A stretch of DNA of 29,792 nucleotides from ATZT02 sp964639395 (GTDB lineage Bacteria > Actinomycetota > Actinomycetes > S36-B12 > UBA5976): positions 1 to 29,792 of the forward strand of contig CAZXCT010000007.1 of assembly GCA_964639395.1 (NCBI GenBank), given 5' to 3'. The position numbers were made by a program, and so were the translations under genes. This document shows, piece after piece, positions 1 through 8,609 of the stretch; position 1 is the stretch's first letter, and each line of letters opens with the position of its first letter. Below the pieces are notes generated by a model. The model ran no database searches and was not told the DNA's origin. It saw only the letters and a list, made by a program, of their open reading frames with translations.

Positions 1-53
1 CCACACTGGACGGATTTTAAGTCCGCTGCCTCTGCCGGTTGGGCTACGAGGGC
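1..53 (-). tRNA. tRNA-Leu(UAA), 3' part cut off by window edge
   Basis: Read on the minus strand, the 5' acceptor strand GCCCTCG lies at 53-47. It is followed by TA, a 3-bp D-stem (GCC/GGC), and an anticodon stem GCGGA/TCCGT around the loop CTTAAAA at 21-15. The anticodon is TAA (19-17), which reads UUA as leucine. After the anticodon stem only five bases (CCAGT, 9-5) appear to precede the T-stem GTGG at the window edge. The T-loop and 3' acceptor strand lie outside the window, so the fold is only partly verified. A leucine tRNA normally has a long variable arm; see findings. Confidence 0.8.
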
Positions 54-65
54 GCCGCGATAATT

Positions 66-764
66 CTACGAGTTGCTGATTTGTTGCTTCGCGCGAGTAA
101 AGACTTCGTCAAACATAGGCTCAGTTAGGCGTTTAGTAAAGGTGTTTTGCTGACTCGGGTGATAGCTCGCAAGCACAAATATCTGCTTTTTGCCATTAGA
201 AAATTTTGCTTGCGCTAGATGTTTGAATTTAGCAAGTTTCTGATCAGATTTATATCCAGCCACATTCAGCAGCTTCGCTGTTTCGGTCCAAGCTAATCCG
301 CCAAGCGCGACAATGCAATTAACACTTTCTTCGATTAGTTTCCATTCTGACCGCAGCCAAATTTGACAGTTACCTCGCTCTTTATTTGTGGGTTTGTTAT
401 CTGGCGGGACACAGCGAACTGCCGTTAATACTCTGGCGTCAATCAACTTCAATCCATCATTCAGATTGATTGAATCAGACTGATTAGCAAATCCAGCTTT
501 ATGCAAGGCGCGAAACAGCCAATCACCACTTCTATCGCCCGTAAAAATACGTCCAGTTCTATTTGCGCCATGCGCGCCAGGTGCCAACCCCACAATAAGT
601 AATTTTGGTTTTACGACACCAAATCCAGGTACTGGCCGTCCCCAATAGTTCTCAGCTTGGTATGACTTTCGCTTTTTCTGCGCTACCTCACTACGCCAAG
701 CGGTAAGACGCGGGCAAATAGTGCAATTAATTATTTCTTGATTTAACTGCGTTAAATTACTCAT
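66..764 (-). CDS. Uracil-DNA glycosylase, family 5 (UdgB-like, Fe-S)
   Basis: This enzyme removes uracil, and in this family also hypoxanthine or ethenocytosine, from DNA to start base-excision repair. Numbered from the ATG at 764 (232 residues), Cys14, Cys17, Cys118 and Cys133 fit the 4Fe-4S ligands of family 4/5 glycosylases. GLAPGAHGANRTGR near residues 59-73 is the family 5 form of motif 1, which lacks the usual Asp/Asn. The HPSQQNTF block near 202 is motif 2. A TTG at 779 would extend the frame by five codons. I prefer the ATG at 764 because it forms an ATGA overlap with the stop of the upstream ppx, typical of translational coupling. It is the last protein gene of the minus-strand eno-to-ppx block. 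Only the exact substrate range is uncertain. Confidence 0.9.
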   Translation of the reverse strand: MSNLTQLNQEIINCTICPRLTAWRSEVAQKKRKSYQAENYWGRPVPGFGVVKPKLLIVGLAPGAHGANRTGRIFTGDRSGDWLFRALHKAGFANQSDSINLNDGLKLIDARVLTAVRCVPPDNKPTNKERGNCQIWLRSEWKLIEESVNCIVALGGLAWTETAKLLNVAGYKSDQKLAKFKHLAQAKFSNGKKQIFVLASYHPSQQNTFTKRLTEPMFDEVFTRAKQQISNS

Positions 765-1681
765 AAAACTATCGACCAAGCCACACCGTCAAGTATGTCT
801 CTTTCACTGGCAATAATTTTTTTTGCACCAATTTGCTTTACAACTTCAGCTAAAACTATCGATCCAGCAGTAATTACTTCGACTCTTCCTGGGTGCATAT
901 ACTTCAGCGCTGCCCGCTGCTCAAAAGTCATAGCTATAAAGTCTTGCGCGGTTTGACTTATTTCTTCACTGGTGATTTCTGCGCCATGCAGCGCTTCTGG
1001 GTTATATTCAGAAAGCTTTAATGCGTGAGCAGCCACGGTAGTTACGGTTCCAGCTACTCCGATGACAGTATTTGCCTTTTTTACATCTACCTTTTCTAAA
1101 GCTAGCTGCAACGCCGCTGCCACATCAGATTTTATCTGCGATAGTTGAGTGCTATTAGGGTTTCCACCAGGCGCATGACGTTCAGTCATTCGAACACAAC
1201 CCACATTCATTGAATAAGCCGCAATTGGTGATGTCTCACCTAGCACCAATTCAGTTGAGCCACCGCCTAAATCAATTACTAGATATGGCGGCTGATACTT
1301 ATCAGCCAGCGACTTAGTGGCCCCAATGAATGAAAGGTTTGCCTCTTCTTCGCCACTAATTACTTCTGCCTCAATCATCAGGCGTTCACTTACTCCACCA
1401 AAAAAAACTGATTTATTTTCAGCATCTCTGGTAGCGCTGGTTGCCACAAACCTAATTTTCTCAACATGATTTTGCTTTATCAGAGTTGCGTATTCGTCGA
1501 TTGCGCCAAAGGTACGTGCTAACGCTGCTTCACTAAATCGCTTTGTCTTATCGATACCTTCACCAAGTCTTACTATTCGCATCTCGCGAATCACGTCTGT
1601 CATTTGATTAGTTTTTGAATCAAAATCTGTGATCAATAGTCGAATTGAGTTAGTGCCACAATCTATTGCCGCAACCCTCAT
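761..1681 (-). CDS. ppx: Exopolyphosphatase / pppGpp phosphohydrolase family (Ppx/GppA)
   Basis: A 306-residue protein of the ASKHA-fold Ppx/GppA family, which hydrolyses terminal phosphates of polyphosphate or converts pppGpp to ppGpp. Phosphate-binding loop 1 is DCGTNS at residues 7-12 and loop 2 is DLGGGSTE at 137-144. The SGEEEA stretch near 109-114 should carry the catalytic Glu, and TSATRDAEN (81-89) is another family block. It is about as long as the short actinobacterial Ppx proteins and lacks the C-terminal domains of E. coli Ppx (roughly 500 residues). The ATG at 1681 overlaps the DUF501 stop by 4 nt, and its own stop overlaps the glycosylase start by 4 nt, so the three are probably co-translated. 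Polyphosphate versus pppGpp preference cannot be read from sequence. Confidence 0.93.
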   Translation of the reverse strand: MRVAAIDCGTNSIRLLITDFDSKTNQMTDVIREMRIVRLGEGIDKTKRFSEAALARTFGAIDEYATLIKQNHVEKIRFVATSATRDAENKSVFFGGVSERLMIEAEVISGEEEANLSFIGATKSLADKYQPPYLVIDLGGGSTELVLGETSPIAAYSMNVGCVRMTERHAPGGNPNSTQLSQIKSDVAAALQLALEKVDVKKANTVIGVAGTVTTVAAHALKLSEYNPEALHGAEITSEEISQTAQDFIAMTFEQRAALKYMHPGRVEVITAGSIVLAEVVKQIGAKKIIASERDILDGVAWSIVL

Positions 1682-2175
1682 GATTCGGCTTCAATTTGTA
1701 CGCAGCTGGTTTTACACCAATTGCCTATTTTTTTCAAAACTAAATCCCCCACCAGATTTACTCCCGGTCCTTTTGCTAAAGCGTGGGCAGCTAAAGCATG
1801 TAAACACTTCACTCGCTCGGGCATACCCCCAGCGCTAATTGATTTTATTTCGGGTACTGCTTCAATTTCATCTCGCTCGGCTAAATAACTTAAATGTGCT
1901 CGATAGTAATTCTCTTTAAGGTTTTTGTCATTAGTTAGTAAGTTTTCTAGTTCTTTCATATAGCCAACTGACTCAAGTGTTCCTATTTCTGCATTTAAAG
2001 TTGGGCAGGTTAAATAGTAAAGCGTTGGAAACGGAGTCTCATCTGCTAAGCGAGGTTTAGTCTTAACTACAGCAGGATTTTTACACTCTCCACGATAGGC
2101 AACTGCCAAGCAATCTCGTGGGGGCCGTCCCAATTGTAAATAAATAATTTTTTGATCTTGCTCTGAAATACTCAC
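1678..2175 (-). CDS. DUF501 family protein
   Basis: A 165-residue protein of the DUF501 family, conserved in Actinobacteria between ftsB and ppx. Its biochemical function is not known to me. Visible family features are an N-terminal GRPPRDCLAVAYRC-like block (here GRPPRDCLAVAYRGEC, two Cys), a TPFPTLYYLTCP segment with a third Cys, and a Cys-His pair near residue 125. The Cys/His content hints at a metal site, which is inference. No signal peptide or membrane segment is visible. Translation starts at GTG 2175, which overlaps the ftsB stop by 4 nt (GTGA). Confidence 0.88.
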   Translation of the reverse strand: MSISEQDQKIIYLQLGRPPRDCLAVAYRGECKNPAVVKTKPRLADETPFPTLYYLTCPTLNAEIGTLESVGYMKELENLLTNDKNLKENYYRAHLSYLAERDEIEAVPEIKSISAGGMPERVKCLHALAAHALAKGPGVNLVGDLVLKKIGNWCKTSCVQIEAES

Positions 2176-2624
2176 CTTGGTGCATTAGCCCTGATCGGCT
2201 CGATCAATCCAGAAATATCTTCGATTCCTTTATCTGCTGCCTGCCATGACACATATAACTTTTTATACCAAGTGTTTGCCTCAGGCGCCCGTGCTAACCA
2301 AGCGGTTGGGCTCTGCTGATTTTCAATTTCTGCTGGCTCGCCATCTAGACCAATCACCGTGAAGGCAATTTCACCCGGAAGCACATAATGTAATCGAGCC
2401 CGCGCTTGTGCTGCCACAAATTGCGGATCATTCCATTTTGTTTTAGCAACCTCCAGCACTACTACTTGCTCATTTGCCATTTCTAATTGAGCTTGCAATT
2501 GATTGATCTCTTGTCGCTGGGCAATCAAATTGCGAAATGGCCCCGCTAGCATCAAGACCATTAGAACTATTGAAATTACAAAAACAAGTGCTCGGGGATT
2601 TAGTGAAGGTCCGCTAGCAGCCAA
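2172..2624 (-). CDS. ftsB: Septum formation initiator FtsB/DivIC-like protein
   Basis: A 150-residue bitopic membrane protein of the FtsB/DivIC family, a partner of FtsL and FtsQ in the divisome. A single hydrophobic segment lies at about residues 12-31. A coiled-coil stretch rich in Gln, Glu and Leu follows (about 33-60). The family's signature is WNDPQFVAAQARARLHYVLPGE, split here as WNDP near 64 and LHYVLPGE near 78-85. The start is TTG at 2624, two bases after the enolase stop. No strong Shine-Dalgarno is visible, so translation is probably coupled to eno. The eno–ftsB–DUF501–ppx order is conserved in actinobacteria. The extracytoplasmic C-terminal tail has no recognised motif. Confidence 0.9.
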   Translation of the reverse strand: MAASGPSLNPRALVFVISIVLMVLMLAGPFRNLIAQRQEINQLQAQLEMANEQVVVLEVAKTKWNDPQFVAAQARARLHYVLPGEIAFTVIGLDGEPAEIENQQSPTAWLARAPEANTWYKKLYVSWQAADKGIEDISGLIEPIRANAPR

Positions 2625-2626
2625 GA

Positions 2627-3910
2627 TTATTTACTCTGATTAAACCTAGGAAACGCAGTCGCCGCTGCATAACGCGCTGCTTCACCTAGCTCTTCTTCTA
2701 TTCGAAGCAGTTGGTTGTACTTAGCGACTCGCTCGCCTCTAGCTGGCGCACCTGTTTTTATTTGCCCACAGTTGGTTGCTACCGCAAGGTCGGCGATTGT
2801 TGTGTCTTCAGTCTCGCCAGATCTATGGCTCATCATGGTGGCAAATTGGTTTTGTTGCGCCAAACTAACCGCATCAAGCGTTTCGGTTAATGACCCTATT
2901 TGGTTCACTTTAACTAATAAAGCGTTTGCAGATTTTTCTTGAATACCGCGCGCCAAGCGAGTTGGATTAGTGACAAATAAGTCATCACCAACTAACTGCA
3001 CCTTCGATCCAATTTGCTGCGTCAGTAAATTCCATCCCGCCCAATCTTCTTCATTCATGGGATCCTCAATTGAAACTAATGGGTAGTCCTTTACTAGCTC
3101 GCCGTAATAATTTGCCATCCAAGCCGCATCTCGTGCGCTACCTTCAAAGTTATAAGCACCTGATTCGTAAAATTCAGTTGCCGCAACATCCAGCGCTAAT
3201 GCAATATCTTTACCCGGTATCAGGCCAGTTTTTTCGATTGCTTGCAAGATTAAATCAAGTGCTGAGCGATTATTTTTTAATTCCGGTGCAAATCCACCTT
3301 CATCGCCCAGTCCAGTTGCTAACGACTTTGCTTTAAGGACTGATTTAAGCGCGTGATAAACCTCAGTACCTTGGCGCAAGGCCTCTTTAAAAGTATTTGC
3401 ACCTATCGGAGCAATCATGAATTCTTGAATATCTACGCCAGTATCTGCGTGCGCACCGCCATTGAGAATATTCATCATAGGTACCGGCAGTAGGTGTGCG
3501 TTCGGTCCACCTAAATATTTGTATAAAGAAAGATCAGCACTGTCAGCAGCAGCTTTAGCAACCGCTAAAGAAACTCCTAAAATCGCGTTCGCCCCAAGTC
3601 GACTCTTTGTGGGAGTGCCATCTAAATCAATCATGATTGAATCGATCAATCGTTGTTCCGAAGCATCTAAATCTAAAATTTCAGGAGCAATCTCTAGCTC
3701 AATGCGATCAACTGCGTCCAGCACACCTTTACCGCCGTAACGAGTACCGCCATCGCGCAATTCGTGTGCTTCAAAAGCACCAGTGGAAGCACCTGATGGC
3801 ACCGCGGCGCGGGCAACTGTTCCATCTGCCAAACCGATTTCAACCTCAACAGTGGGGTTTCCGCGTGAATCTAAAATTTCTCTTGCAACTACTGCCTCAA
3901 TCTCGGCCAC
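2627..3910 (-). CDS. eno: Enolase (2-phosphoglycerate hydratase)
   Basis: A cytosolic glycolytic enzyme converting 2-phosphoglycerate to phosphoenolpyruvate. At 427 residues it has the standard bacterial length. The N-terminal block AREILDSRGNPTVEVE, the Gly-rich GLGDEGGFAPEL segment with a catalytic acid, KVNQIGSLTET with the catalytic Lys, and SHRSGETEDTTIADLAV are all present and intact. Start is GTG at 3910, preceded by an AGGAG Shine-Dalgarno about 5-8 nt upstream. It heads the compact eno–ftsB–DUF501–ppx–udg block. The 54-nt gap to mazG may hold a promoter, but I do not see a convincing one. Confidence 0.98.
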   Translation of the reverse strand: MAEIEAVVAREILDSRGNPTVEVEIGLADGTVARAAVPSGASTGAFEAHELRDGGTRYGGKGVLDAVDRIELEIAPEILDLDASEQRLIDSIMIDLDGTPTKSRLGANAILGVSLAVAKAAADSADLSLYKYLGGPNAHLLPVPMMNILNGGAHADTGVDIQEFMIAPIGANTFKEALRQGTEVYHALKSVLKAKSLATGLGDEGGFAPELKNNRSALDLILQAIEKTGLIPGKDIALALDVAATEFYESGAYNFEGSARDAAWMANYYGELVKDYPLVSIEDPMNEEDWAGWNLLTQQIGSKVQLVGDDLFVTNPTRLARGIQEKSANALLVKVNQIGSLTETLDAVSLAQQNQFATMMSHRSGETEDTTIADLAVATNCGQIKTGAPARGERVAKYNQLLRIEEELGEAARYAAATAFPRFNQSK

Positions 3911-3964
3911 AAAGCTCCTAGTGATTTGCTTGCACCTGTATCTTAGCGAAGAATCATTTCTGAC

Positions 3965-4624
3965 CTACCTCCGCAAATCTAGTTTCAAAACCTCTTCTCT
4001 CAAAGCAATTTCGGGCTCTAGGTGAAACTCTTTACTTCTTTTTACTAGTTGCAAAAGCAAGCTTCCCAGCATTTCATTTGAGGTCTCTTTACTGATTAGG
4101 CCCTCCACTGCAGCTGAGACATCAAGTTGAAAATCAGGTTGGTACTTTTCAATTCGAGAAAGGATTTTGCTCGCTAGCAGTAGCGACGGTAGCTGTAGCG
4201 GCACACCTTCAAAAGCACTTGTTCTATTTTTTTCTTTAGCTTTTATTTCTTCCCAGTTTTCTTTAACTCTAGCTGGCGCTAGGTTATCTTCTTGTTCAAA
4301 AACATGAGGATGCCTTGACACTAATTTTGTAATTAACTGGTTAGCGACCTGCTCTATATTAAAACCTATTTTTGGATTCTCTTCTGCGATTCGTGCATGA
4401 AAGATTATTTGAAGTAATAAATCACCTAATTCTTCTTTTAGATTCTGGTAATTATTGCTACTTATTGCATCAAGTAACTCGTAAGATTCTTCAATTAAAA
4501 ATTCTGCTAAAGACTCATGCGTCTGTTCTGCATCCCATGGGCAACCCCCGGCACCGCGCAGCGCATCCATCAAAGCGACTAAACCAACCAAGCCCTTATC
4601 TAAATAATCTGCTGCATCTTTCAT
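3965..4624 (-). CDS. mazG: MazG-type nucleoside triphosphate pyrophosphohydrolase
   Basis: A 219-residue all-alpha NTP pyrophosphohydrolase that hydrolyses (d)NTPs to the monophosphate and pyrophosphate, a housecleaning role. The family's GGCPWD signature is at residues 26-31. The Mg2+-binding motif reads EExxE at 45-49 and ExxD (ELGD) at 65-68. HARIAEE follows. Only one canonical catalytic module is clear. The C-terminal half (about 115-219) is weakly conserved, as in mycobacterial MazG. ATG 4624 lies 3 nt after the lipoprotein stop, so the two are co-transcribed. The mfd–mazG–lipoprotein–eno neighbourhood is the usual actinobacterial one. Confidence 0.93.
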   Translation of the reverse strand: MKDAADYLDKGLVGLVALMDALRGAGGCPWDAEQTHESLAEFLIEESYELLDAISSNNYQNLKEELGDLLLQIIFHARIAEENPKIGFNIEQVANQLITKLVSRHPHVFEQEDNLAPARVKENWEEIKAKEKNRTSAFEGVPLQLPSLLLASKILSRIEKYQPDFQLDVSAAVEGLISKETSNEMLGSLLLQLVKRSKEFHLEPEIALREEVLKLDLRR

Positions 4625-4627
4625 TAC

Positions 4628-5242
4628 TTAAGGCGTAAGTGTTAATTCAGTTGCGTACGCTGGTTCACTTAATACATTTGCTGGTGGTGAAATTGAACCA
4701 TCTTGTGCATTCCACGATCCGTAGCGCGGATTAACTGTAATTTGTATTTTTTCTGCTAACTCCAAAATGTATGCACTTGCCTCGTCTGATTGATCGTTAG
4801 GAGTGTCGTTTGGCGACAAAGCTTTACCAACGGCTTCTATTGCTCGATTTTGCTCTAGCACTTTATAAATTAATGATGGCGGTACATCTCTATTTGCCGC
4901 AAATAAATCAAGTGCTTCTTTACCGCCCACATCTTGTTCTAATGCCTGATAATCACTTGATACTAAAGTTTGGTCTACTTGTGCGTTGGCTTCACGTTGT
5001 GCCGTTTCAATAATTTCTCCAATAATTATTAAAGCCAGAACAGTTCTAATTTGAGTACTACCACGGTCATTAGTCTCAATTGGCAAAATTTCTCTCAACT
5101 CTGCTAAGTACTGATCTAGCTCAGCAACAGTAATTCTTCGCTCACCCACATAGGCAGCGGTACCCGGATTTTGACTGCTGCAGCCAACCAATAAAAAACC
5201 GGCCAAAAGCAAAGCGACCAACTTAAGAATTGAGATTTTCAC
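4628..5242 (-). CDS. SurA-N-like lipoprotein
   Basis: A predicted membrane-anchored lipoprotein. From GTG 5242 it begins MKISILKLVALLLAGF and reaches the lipobox LVGC with Cys at residue 21, the lipidation site. The mature part contains a SurA N-terminal-like helical region (YVGERRITVAELDQYL onward). No parvulin-type isomerase domain follows, so it is more likely a chaperone-like or binding lipoprotein than a PPIase. A GTG at 5266 opens the same frame eight codons earlier. I prefer 5242 because AAGGA lies 5 nt upstream and the signal peptide then has a normal length. Either start lies inside the end of mfd (overlap 20 or 44 nt). The mazG-eno context matches the place of LpqU or SurA-like lipoproteins in relatives. 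Confidence 0.8.
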   Translation of the reverse strand: MKISILKLVALLLAGFLLVGCSSQNPGTAAYVGERRITVAELDQYLAELREILPIETNDRGSTQIRTVLALIIIGEIIETAQREANAQVDQTLVSSDYQALEQDVGGKEALDLFAANRDVPPSLIYKVLEQNRAIEAVGKALSPNDTPNDQSDEASAYILELAEKIQITVNPRYGSWNAQDGSISPPANVLSEPAYATELTLTP

Positions 5243-8200
5243 TTTTATCCTTTTCAAATTCTTCACCTAATATAACTGAACGAATAAGTTCAACTACCCA
5301 CGGGATTATTGCGGTGCTTGATGGGGCAGGTACTACTACTGCTCGTACCGTTGGCCTGATGGTTGAGCCCGCATAAAGCCGAGTTAGCCGCACCGAACTT
5401 GATTCTGGAAGCAAAACTGGCGCTAACTTTACTTTATTGGCGCTAAGAATTACTTCTGTAAGATTAGCCACTCGCGCCAGAATTCTTAATTTTGCAATCT
5501 CAAGCAAGGTTGCCACTTCTTCTGGAAAGTTACCGTAGCGATCAATAAGTTGCTTAGAAAAATCAAATAATTCGTTTTCATTTTGAATTTCAGAAATTGA
5601 TTTATACGCTTCAAGTCTTAGTCTCTCATGATTTATATATGTGTCAGGGATATAAGCTGCAACGCCCAATTCAATTCTTAATTCTTCATGACTGACCGAC
5701 TTTTCGCCTTTGACTTTTGAAATTGCTTCAGAAATTAATCTCACATATAAATCAAAGCCAACTTCGGCAATATGTCCCGACTGTTGCTGGCCCAAAATGT
5801 TTCCGGCGCCTCTAATTTCTAAATCTTTTAGCGCAACCGCCATGCCTGACCCTAAATCTGTATGTTGCGCAATGGTCTTAAGTCGTTCATGGGCCGTCTC
5901 AGTAATAGTTTTTTTAGGATCAAATAAAAAATAGGCGTAGGCGCGTTCGCGACCCCTACCGACTCTTCCTCTTATCTGGTGTAGTTGAGACAGTCCAAAA
6001 GTATCTGCCCGATCGACAATAAGGGTATTAGCATTTGGAATATCTAAACCCGACTCAACAATTGTGGTTGAAACCAAAACATCAAATTTCTTTTGCCAAA
6101 AATCTAAAATGACTTGTTCTAAATGACTCTCATTCATTTTTCCGTGAGCAATCGCAATCCTTGCCTCGGGCACTAATTCGCTCAACCTGTTCGCAATTCT
6201 GTCTATTGACTCAACACGATTATGAACATAAAAAACTTGACCATCGCGTATTAACTCGCGTCTAATTGCTGCCGCGACTTGATGATCGTTATATGGTCCG
6301 ACTGCAGTGAGAATTGGTAAACGCTCTTCGGGCGGCGTTTGAATTATTGACATTTCTCTTATGCCAGTAATTGCCATCTCTAAAGTACGTGGGATTGGAG
6401 TTGCGCTCATCGACAGCACGTCTACGTTGGTGCGAAGTGCCTTTAAATGTTCTTTGTGTTCGACGCCGAATCTTTGCTCTTCATCAACAATCACCAAGCC
6501 TAAATCTTTAAATTTCACATCATGGGTAAGTAGTCGATGAGTGCCGATTACTACATCAACCGTGCCATCACTTATCGCGGCAAGCGTTTCTTTAATCTCT
6601 TTAGCAGACTGAAATCTACTTAGCACTGCTATTTTTATTGGAAACGGTGCAAAGCGATCGCCAAACGTTGTGAAATGTTGCTGCGCTAATAATGTTGTCG
6701 GTACCAAAACTGCTATTTGTTTACCATCTTGTGTTGCTTTGAATGCCGCCCTAATTGCTATTTCTGTTTTTCCATAGCCCACATCGCCCGCAATAACGCG
6801 ATCCATTGGTAAAGGCTTTTCCATATCTTTCTTCACATCTTCAATTGACGAGAGTTGATCTGGAGTTTCTACATAAGCGAATGCATCTTCAAGTTCTTTT
6901 TGCCACGGAGTATCTTGCGAGAAAGCAAAGCCAGCCGAACTTTGTCTAATTGAGTAAAGCCGAATTAACTCTGCGGCAATTTGCTTAACCGCTTTGCGTG
7001 CTCTTCCCTTAGTTTTTTCCCAATCGGCACCGCCTAAACGACTTAAAGCTGGCGATTCACCGCCAACATACTTAGTAATTTGATCAAGTTGGTCAGTAGG
7101 TAAATAAAGCTTGTCACCTGGTTGGCCTCTTTTTGTTGGGGCAAATTCAATGACTACATATTCTCGCTGCGTGTTAGCCACTTGTCGGTGTGCAAGTTCT
7201 AGGTATCTTCCGATTCCGTGCTGTTCATGAACTAAAAAATCACCCGTCTTTAGTGAAATTAAGTCAAGCTGTTTTCGTCTTTTGCTTGGTAACTTTACAG
7301 AATTTTTTTGACTGACCCGGTTTCCAAATATTTCTTCTTGGCTATAAACCAATAATTTCTCAGGTGAATACTCAAAACCACTAGGCAGATCCCCTTGAAA
7401 TATATTCAAAATATTCGGATCAAAATTATCTGTTTCTTGAATTTTTGCGGCAATATCGTGCTCTGCTGCTTGCTCTATTAAACGATTAGCTAAACCTTGT
7501 CCTGTAACTACAACTGCTATCTTGAATTTTTGAGAAAGTAAGTTTTTTAGATTTTCAAAATTTGCCACAATATTTTCTGAAGAGCGATCTTGTAGCTTTA
7601 CCCCAATCTCAAGGGTGGTATCACTACTATTTTCATCAATTATAATAAGTCTTGATGAATAGACTAATCTAAAATTTTTATCACGAAATTTCTCTAAAAG
7701 TTCAGGATACTCAATTAGTTTTATATCCACAATATTCTTCGGCTTGCTACCAGCCTCTGCGTTCGTCTGCCAATAAACTTCTATAAATTCTTGATCTGTT
7801 TTTACTATGTCCTCAGCTCTTCTTGCTAGTCGCTCTGGATCTATAAGTAGTACATTGCTACCACTCGGCATGAAGTCATCAAAGCTAGTCATCGCTACTT
7901 CTAATTCTGATAGGTCTTGCAAAGTAGGAATCTCAATCGCTGTTTTTACTAAATCAATAGTCTGTTGATCCGCAATTGAAAAACTTCTTATCTCTTCAAT
8001 CTCATCCGTAAAAAATTCAATTCTCACTGGGTGCAAAAGTTGTGGCAGGTAAATATCAATAATGCCCCCACGTACCGCAAACTCCCCCCGCGATTGCACC
8101 AACTCAACTCTTTTGTATCCAGCGGCAACTAGTTGGCCGATTAAGTCAGAAAATTCGAAACTCTGCCCAGCTTTGAGTTGAATTAGTGGAGTGCTTTTGA

Positions 8201-8609
8201 CTACCGATGCAATCGGTTGCATTAAGGCAGCGATAGAAGTTGTAATAATTAGTTGTGTTTGCGAATCTGCTACTAGCTTTTGTAGTACATGATTTCGTCT
8301 TCCTACTGCTTCACTACTGGGTTTTAGGGATTCATGTGGAAGCGTTTCTAGTGCTGGGTAGTTGAGCACTTTCAATGCTGGATCCCAAGATTTTATTTCA
8401 TTAGTCAAAGACTCTGAAATTCGATCAGTTGCCGATACAGCAAGAAATACTTGAGTAGTCTGAGAGTTAGCGACCGCATCTGCAATTAAAAATCCATTAA
8501 AGCCCTCTATTGAGTTAACGTATATTTCTCTTGCCTGCAATATCTCAGTGCGATTTTTTGTCCAAGTAATTGAATTTGATAGTAACTTATTTAATCCAGA
8601 CAAGCTCAT
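5223..8609 (-). CDS. mfd: Transcription-repair coupling factor
   Basis: An SF2 translocase of 1128 residues that removes stalled RNA polymerase and recruits UvrA to lesions. The order is an N-terminal UvrB-like region with degenerate helicase motifs, an RNA-polymerase interaction domain (starting near VSQKNSVKLPSKRRKQLDLI and LVHEQHGIGRY), and the motor domains. Walker A (GDVGYGKTE) is near residue 605, DEEQRFG near 707, and a motif VI region GRVGRGRERAYAYF near 885. A C-terminal TRCF domain follows. Length is near E. coli Mfd (1148). ATG 8609 overlaps the stop of the cysQ-like gene by 4 nt. Confidence 0.97.
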   Translation of the reverse strand: MSLSGLNKLLSNSITWTKNRTEILQAREIYVNSIEGFNGFLIADAVANSQTTQVFLAVSATDRISESLTNEIKSWDPALKVLNYPALETLPHESLKPSSEAVGRRNHVLQKLVADSQTQLIITTSIAALMQPIASVVKSTPLIQLKAGQSFEFSDLIGQLVAAGYKRVELVQSRGEFAVRGGIIDIYLPQLLHPVRIEFFTDEIEEIRSFSIADQQTIDLVKTAIEIPTLQDLSELEVAMTSFDDFMPSGSNVLLIDPERLARRAEDIVKTDQEFIEVYWQTNAEAGSKPKNIVDIKLIEYPELLEKFRDKNFRLVYSSRLIIIDENSSDTTLEIGVKLQDRSSENIVANFENLKNLLSQKFKIAVVVTGQGLANRLIEQAAEHDIAAKIQETDNFDPNILNIFQGDLPSGFEYSPEKLLVYSQEEIFGNRVSQKNSVKLPSKRRKQLDLISLKTGDFLVHEQHGIGRYLELAHRQVANTQREYVVIEFAPTKRGQPGDKLYLPTDQLDQITKYVGGESPALSRLGGADWEKTKGRARKAVKQIAAELIRLYSIRQSSAGFAFSQDTPWQKELEDAFAYVETPDQLSSIEDVKKDMEKPLPMDRVIAGDVGYGKTEIAIRAAFKATQDGKQIAVLVPTTLLAQQHFTTFGDRFAPFPIKIAVLSRFQSAKEIKETLAAISDGTVDVVIGTHRLLTHDVKFKDLGLVIVDEEQRFGVEHKEHLKALRTNVDVLSMSATPIPRTLEMAITGIREMSIIQTPPEERLPILTAVGPYNDHQVAAAIRRELIRDGQVFYVHNRVESIDRIANRLSELVPEARIAIAHGKMNESHLEQVILDFWQKKFDVLVSTTIVESGLDIPNANTLIVDRADTFGLSQLHQIRGRVGRGRERAYAYFLFDPKKTITETAHERLKTIAQHTDLGSGMAVALKDLEIRGAGNILGQQQSGHIAEVGFDLYVRLISEAISKVKGEKSVSHEELRIELGVAAYIPDTYINHERLRLEAYKSISEIQNENELFDFSKQLIDRYGNFPEEVATLLEIAKLRILARVANLTEVILSANKVKLAPVLLPESSSVRLTRLYAGSTIRPTVRAVVVPAPSSTAIIPWVVELIRSVILGEEFEKDKSENLNS

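Noticed and set aside
2715..4025. Several open frames of 75-94 codons opposite eno
   Set aside because: They lie in antisense to a fully conserved enolase, have no family similarity or starts with signals, and are normal shadows of its codon pattern.
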